Part shown: piece after piece, positions 20,701 to 21,620 of the stretch | How the letters are laid out: each line of letters begins with the position of its first letter | Numbering within the stretch: position 1 is the first letter of the stretch | NCBI GenBank assembly: GCA_001430745.1 | Contig: KQ482062.1 | Span: forward strand, 197,373-218,992 | Direction of reading: 5' to 3' | DNA length: 21,620 nt | Origin: Auxenochlorella pyrenoidosa | Lineage: Eukaryota; Chlorophyta; Trebouxiophyceae; Chlorellales; Chlorellaceae | Notes under the pieces: generated by a model | Database searches by the model: none | What the model was told of the DNA's origin: nothing | Seen by the model: the letters and a program-made list of their open reading frames with translations, nothing else | Translations under genes and position numbers: made by a program

Positions 20701-21620
20701 CGCCGCAGGCGCAGCGCCGCCCACCGGCCCCGCTGCAGGCCTGGCCCCTGAGGCAAGCGGCGGCAGCTCTGGGAGCGGCGAAGGCGGCGCCGCCGCGCCA
20801 ACGGCGGCATCTTCGGCCGCGGTGCGTGCCGCGGTGGCTGCCGCCATGAGCGACCAGCAAAAGGCGGAGCTCAAGGGCAGGCTCAAGGACATCATGTCGC
20901 GGCTCATGCACCGCGACCAGAGCGCGGGGGCCATGCAGGAGCTGTACGTGCTGCGCAGGTGGGTGGGCCATTTAGAGAGTGAGCATTGCGCCGGGTGCAG
21001 GCGCCCCGTGAAGCAACCTGACAGACAGGGTGCTGGGCCTTGTGGGCCAGCAGACAGCGGGCCGGCGATGCTGCCTACGGGGACGGTATCAGTGGGTGGG
21101 TGCCTCTCCAGGGCCGAGGCCTGCTCCCCTGAAGCCAAGCCCGCCACACCCCCCTGCAGGGAGTATCCCTCCTTTGTGGAGCGCTACATCGAGAACACCT
21201 CGGACATGTTCAAGAACTTTATCGAGAACGGGCTGGCGGCGCTCGAGGCGCAAGAGTCTGGCAGCGCAGCGGGCGGGGCGCCCGGCGGCGCTGCCGGAGC
21301 TGCACAGCCTGCCCAGCTGCAGCAACAGCAGCAGCAGCAGCAGCCAGCAGCGCCCATCACGGCAGCACAGCCCGAGGAGCAGCCACTGCGCCGGCCAGCG
21401 CCGGTCCCGCCGCTGGCGCTGCAGCGCCCCGCGCCGGCGCCGCTGGCTGTGCAGCAGGATGCCTTGGCGCGCCCCCCATCCGCCGGGGGCTACGGCGGCG
21501 GCAGCTACGCCTATGGTGCCCCCAGCCCAGGGCTGCCGCCGCAGGGCCCCGGGGCCGCGCTGTCCCCGCTGGGCAGCCAGCGGTCAAGCGGCGGCGCAGA
21601 GCGGCTGTCTGCGCTGCGCG
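8717..21620 (+). CDS. MOR1: MOR1/XMAP215/ch-TOG microtubule polymerase, five TOG domains (last codons beyond right edge)
   Basis: Processive microtubule plus-end polymerase that binds tubulin through TOG (HEAT-repeat) domains. 34 exons (start-end): 8717-8876, 9006-9114, 9358-9561, 9790-9922, 10153-10380, 10567-10635, 10817-10882, 11081-11269, 11450-11606, 11832-12025, 12222-12669, 12877-13031, 13196-13317, 13439-13541, 13678-13798, 13979-14115, 14256-14483, 14644-14715, 14908-15060, 15268-15401, 15685-16159, 16330-16443, 16720-16851, 17075-17203, 17418-17547, 17707-17896, 18041-18447, 18616-18730, 18964-19165, 19390-19559, 19801-19945, 20197-20340, 20564-20958, 21160-end. Phases fit throughout; about 2130 codons. 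TOG1 ~1-202 (W25), TOG2 ~301-520 (W319), TOG3 ~650-870 (W661), TOG4 ~905-1140 (W932), TOG5 ~1225-1460. The plant-type C-terminal region ~1590-1990 has DLVVKCLIKLTKSLQ, DDKPLRMVKTILHEL and QPIIFAYISLNL. Linkers are Ala/Gly/Pro/Ser-rich. The donor of exon 6 (GTGCTG) is weak. The last visible residues (AERLSALR) resemble the final motif of plant MOR1, so little is missing. Confidence 0.96.
13032..13195 (+). other. GC-AG intron in MOR1 (intron 12)
   Basis: The TOG3 exon ends GGCGACAAGAACTTCCAG and is followed by GCAAGG, not GT. The next exon opens after TTGGCAG with VLNKVFDVVTHL. Using the GC donor keeps phase 0 and gives the expected family continuity (W-G-D-K-N-F-Q joined to V-L-N-K). CAG/GCAAG fits the known GC-AG consensus, and no in-frame GT donor is close. 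Confidence 0.85.
14828..14832 (+). promoter_or_regulatory. TGTAA motif after a T-run inside MOR1 intron 18
   Basis: A T-tract followed by TGTAA lies in a locally AT-richer part of the intron between exons 14644-14715 and 14908-15060. It matches the chlorophyte poly(A) signal on the coding strand. It may be chance; no other sign of a gene end is present here. Confidence 0.2.
20157..20190 (+). repeat. C-rich CCCCA-repeat polypyrimidine tract in MOR1 intron 31
   Basis: Long C-runs with regular A interruptions run up to the GCTGCAG acceptor of exon 20197-20340. The same intron begins with a G-rich stretch (about 19950-20000). Confidence 0.75.
21320..21343 (+). repeat. CAG/CAA repeat coding eight glutamines in MOR1
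   Basis: Eight Gln codons (CAG, CAA, then six CAG) in the last visible exon, at about residues 2031-2038. They lie in a low-complexity Ala/Pro/Gln/Gly linker after the conserved C-terminal helical region. The frame continues open on both sides to the window edge. Confidence 0.9.

Noticed and set aside
1..21620. CRISPR arrays, transposons, tRNA or rRNA genes
   Set aside because: No regularly spaced repeats, transposase or reverse transcriptase motifs, terminal repeats, or RNA-gene signatures were seen; the repeats present are simple sequence within introns or codon tracts.

Overview
The window looks like a stretch of nuclear DNA from a GC-rich unicellular green alga (Chlorophyta, plausibly a trebouxiophyte such as the Chlorella group). 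The evidence is very GC-rich coding sequence, about 53 short spliceosomal introns (roughly 100-290 nt, nearly all beginning GTG and ending CAG), and five conserved eukaryotic proteins whose family features are mostly plant-like. The assignment to a clade is inference; no organellar, bacterial, viral or mobile-element genes were recognised.

Layout. (1) 1-1707, minus strand: 5' part of PRP38, a spliceosome factor; its 3' end lies off the left edge. (2) 2007-4735, minus: biotin-protein ligase / holocarboxylase synthetase (HCS). (3) 5232-6214, plus: FIS1, a tail-anchored organelle-fission adaptor, complete apart from an uncertain N-terminus. (4) 6668-8136, minus: a small single-RRM protein of the CPSF6/CFIm68-like 'WWTTDAEL' type with a methionine-rich tail. 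(5) 8717 to the right edge, plus: a very large MOR1/XMAP215/ch-TOG microtubule polymerase gene with five TOG domains. 34 exons and about 2130 codons are visible, and the gene lacks only its last few codons.

There are two head-to-head intergenic regions (4736-5231 between HCS and FIS1, 8137-8716 between the RRM gene and MOR1) and one tail-to-tail region (6215-6667). PRP38 and HCS run head-to-tail with only 299 bp between them. Most exon joins were found by reading both strands for protein-family continuity and checking that reading phase is kept at every junction. The first exon of FIS1, the first junction of HCS and the exon 6 donor of MOR1 are less certain.

The genes are unrelated housekeeping functions (splicing, biotin metabolism, organelle division, mRNA 3'-end processing or RNA binding, microtubule growth); nothing indicates a pathway cluster or a novel defence or mobile system. 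The more unusual signals are in gene architecture: an almost invariant GTG donor, G-rich intron starts facing C-rich intron ends, many stop-free introns of length 3n in MOR1, one GC-AG intron, a symmetric methionine-rich exon, and homopolymer codon tracts.
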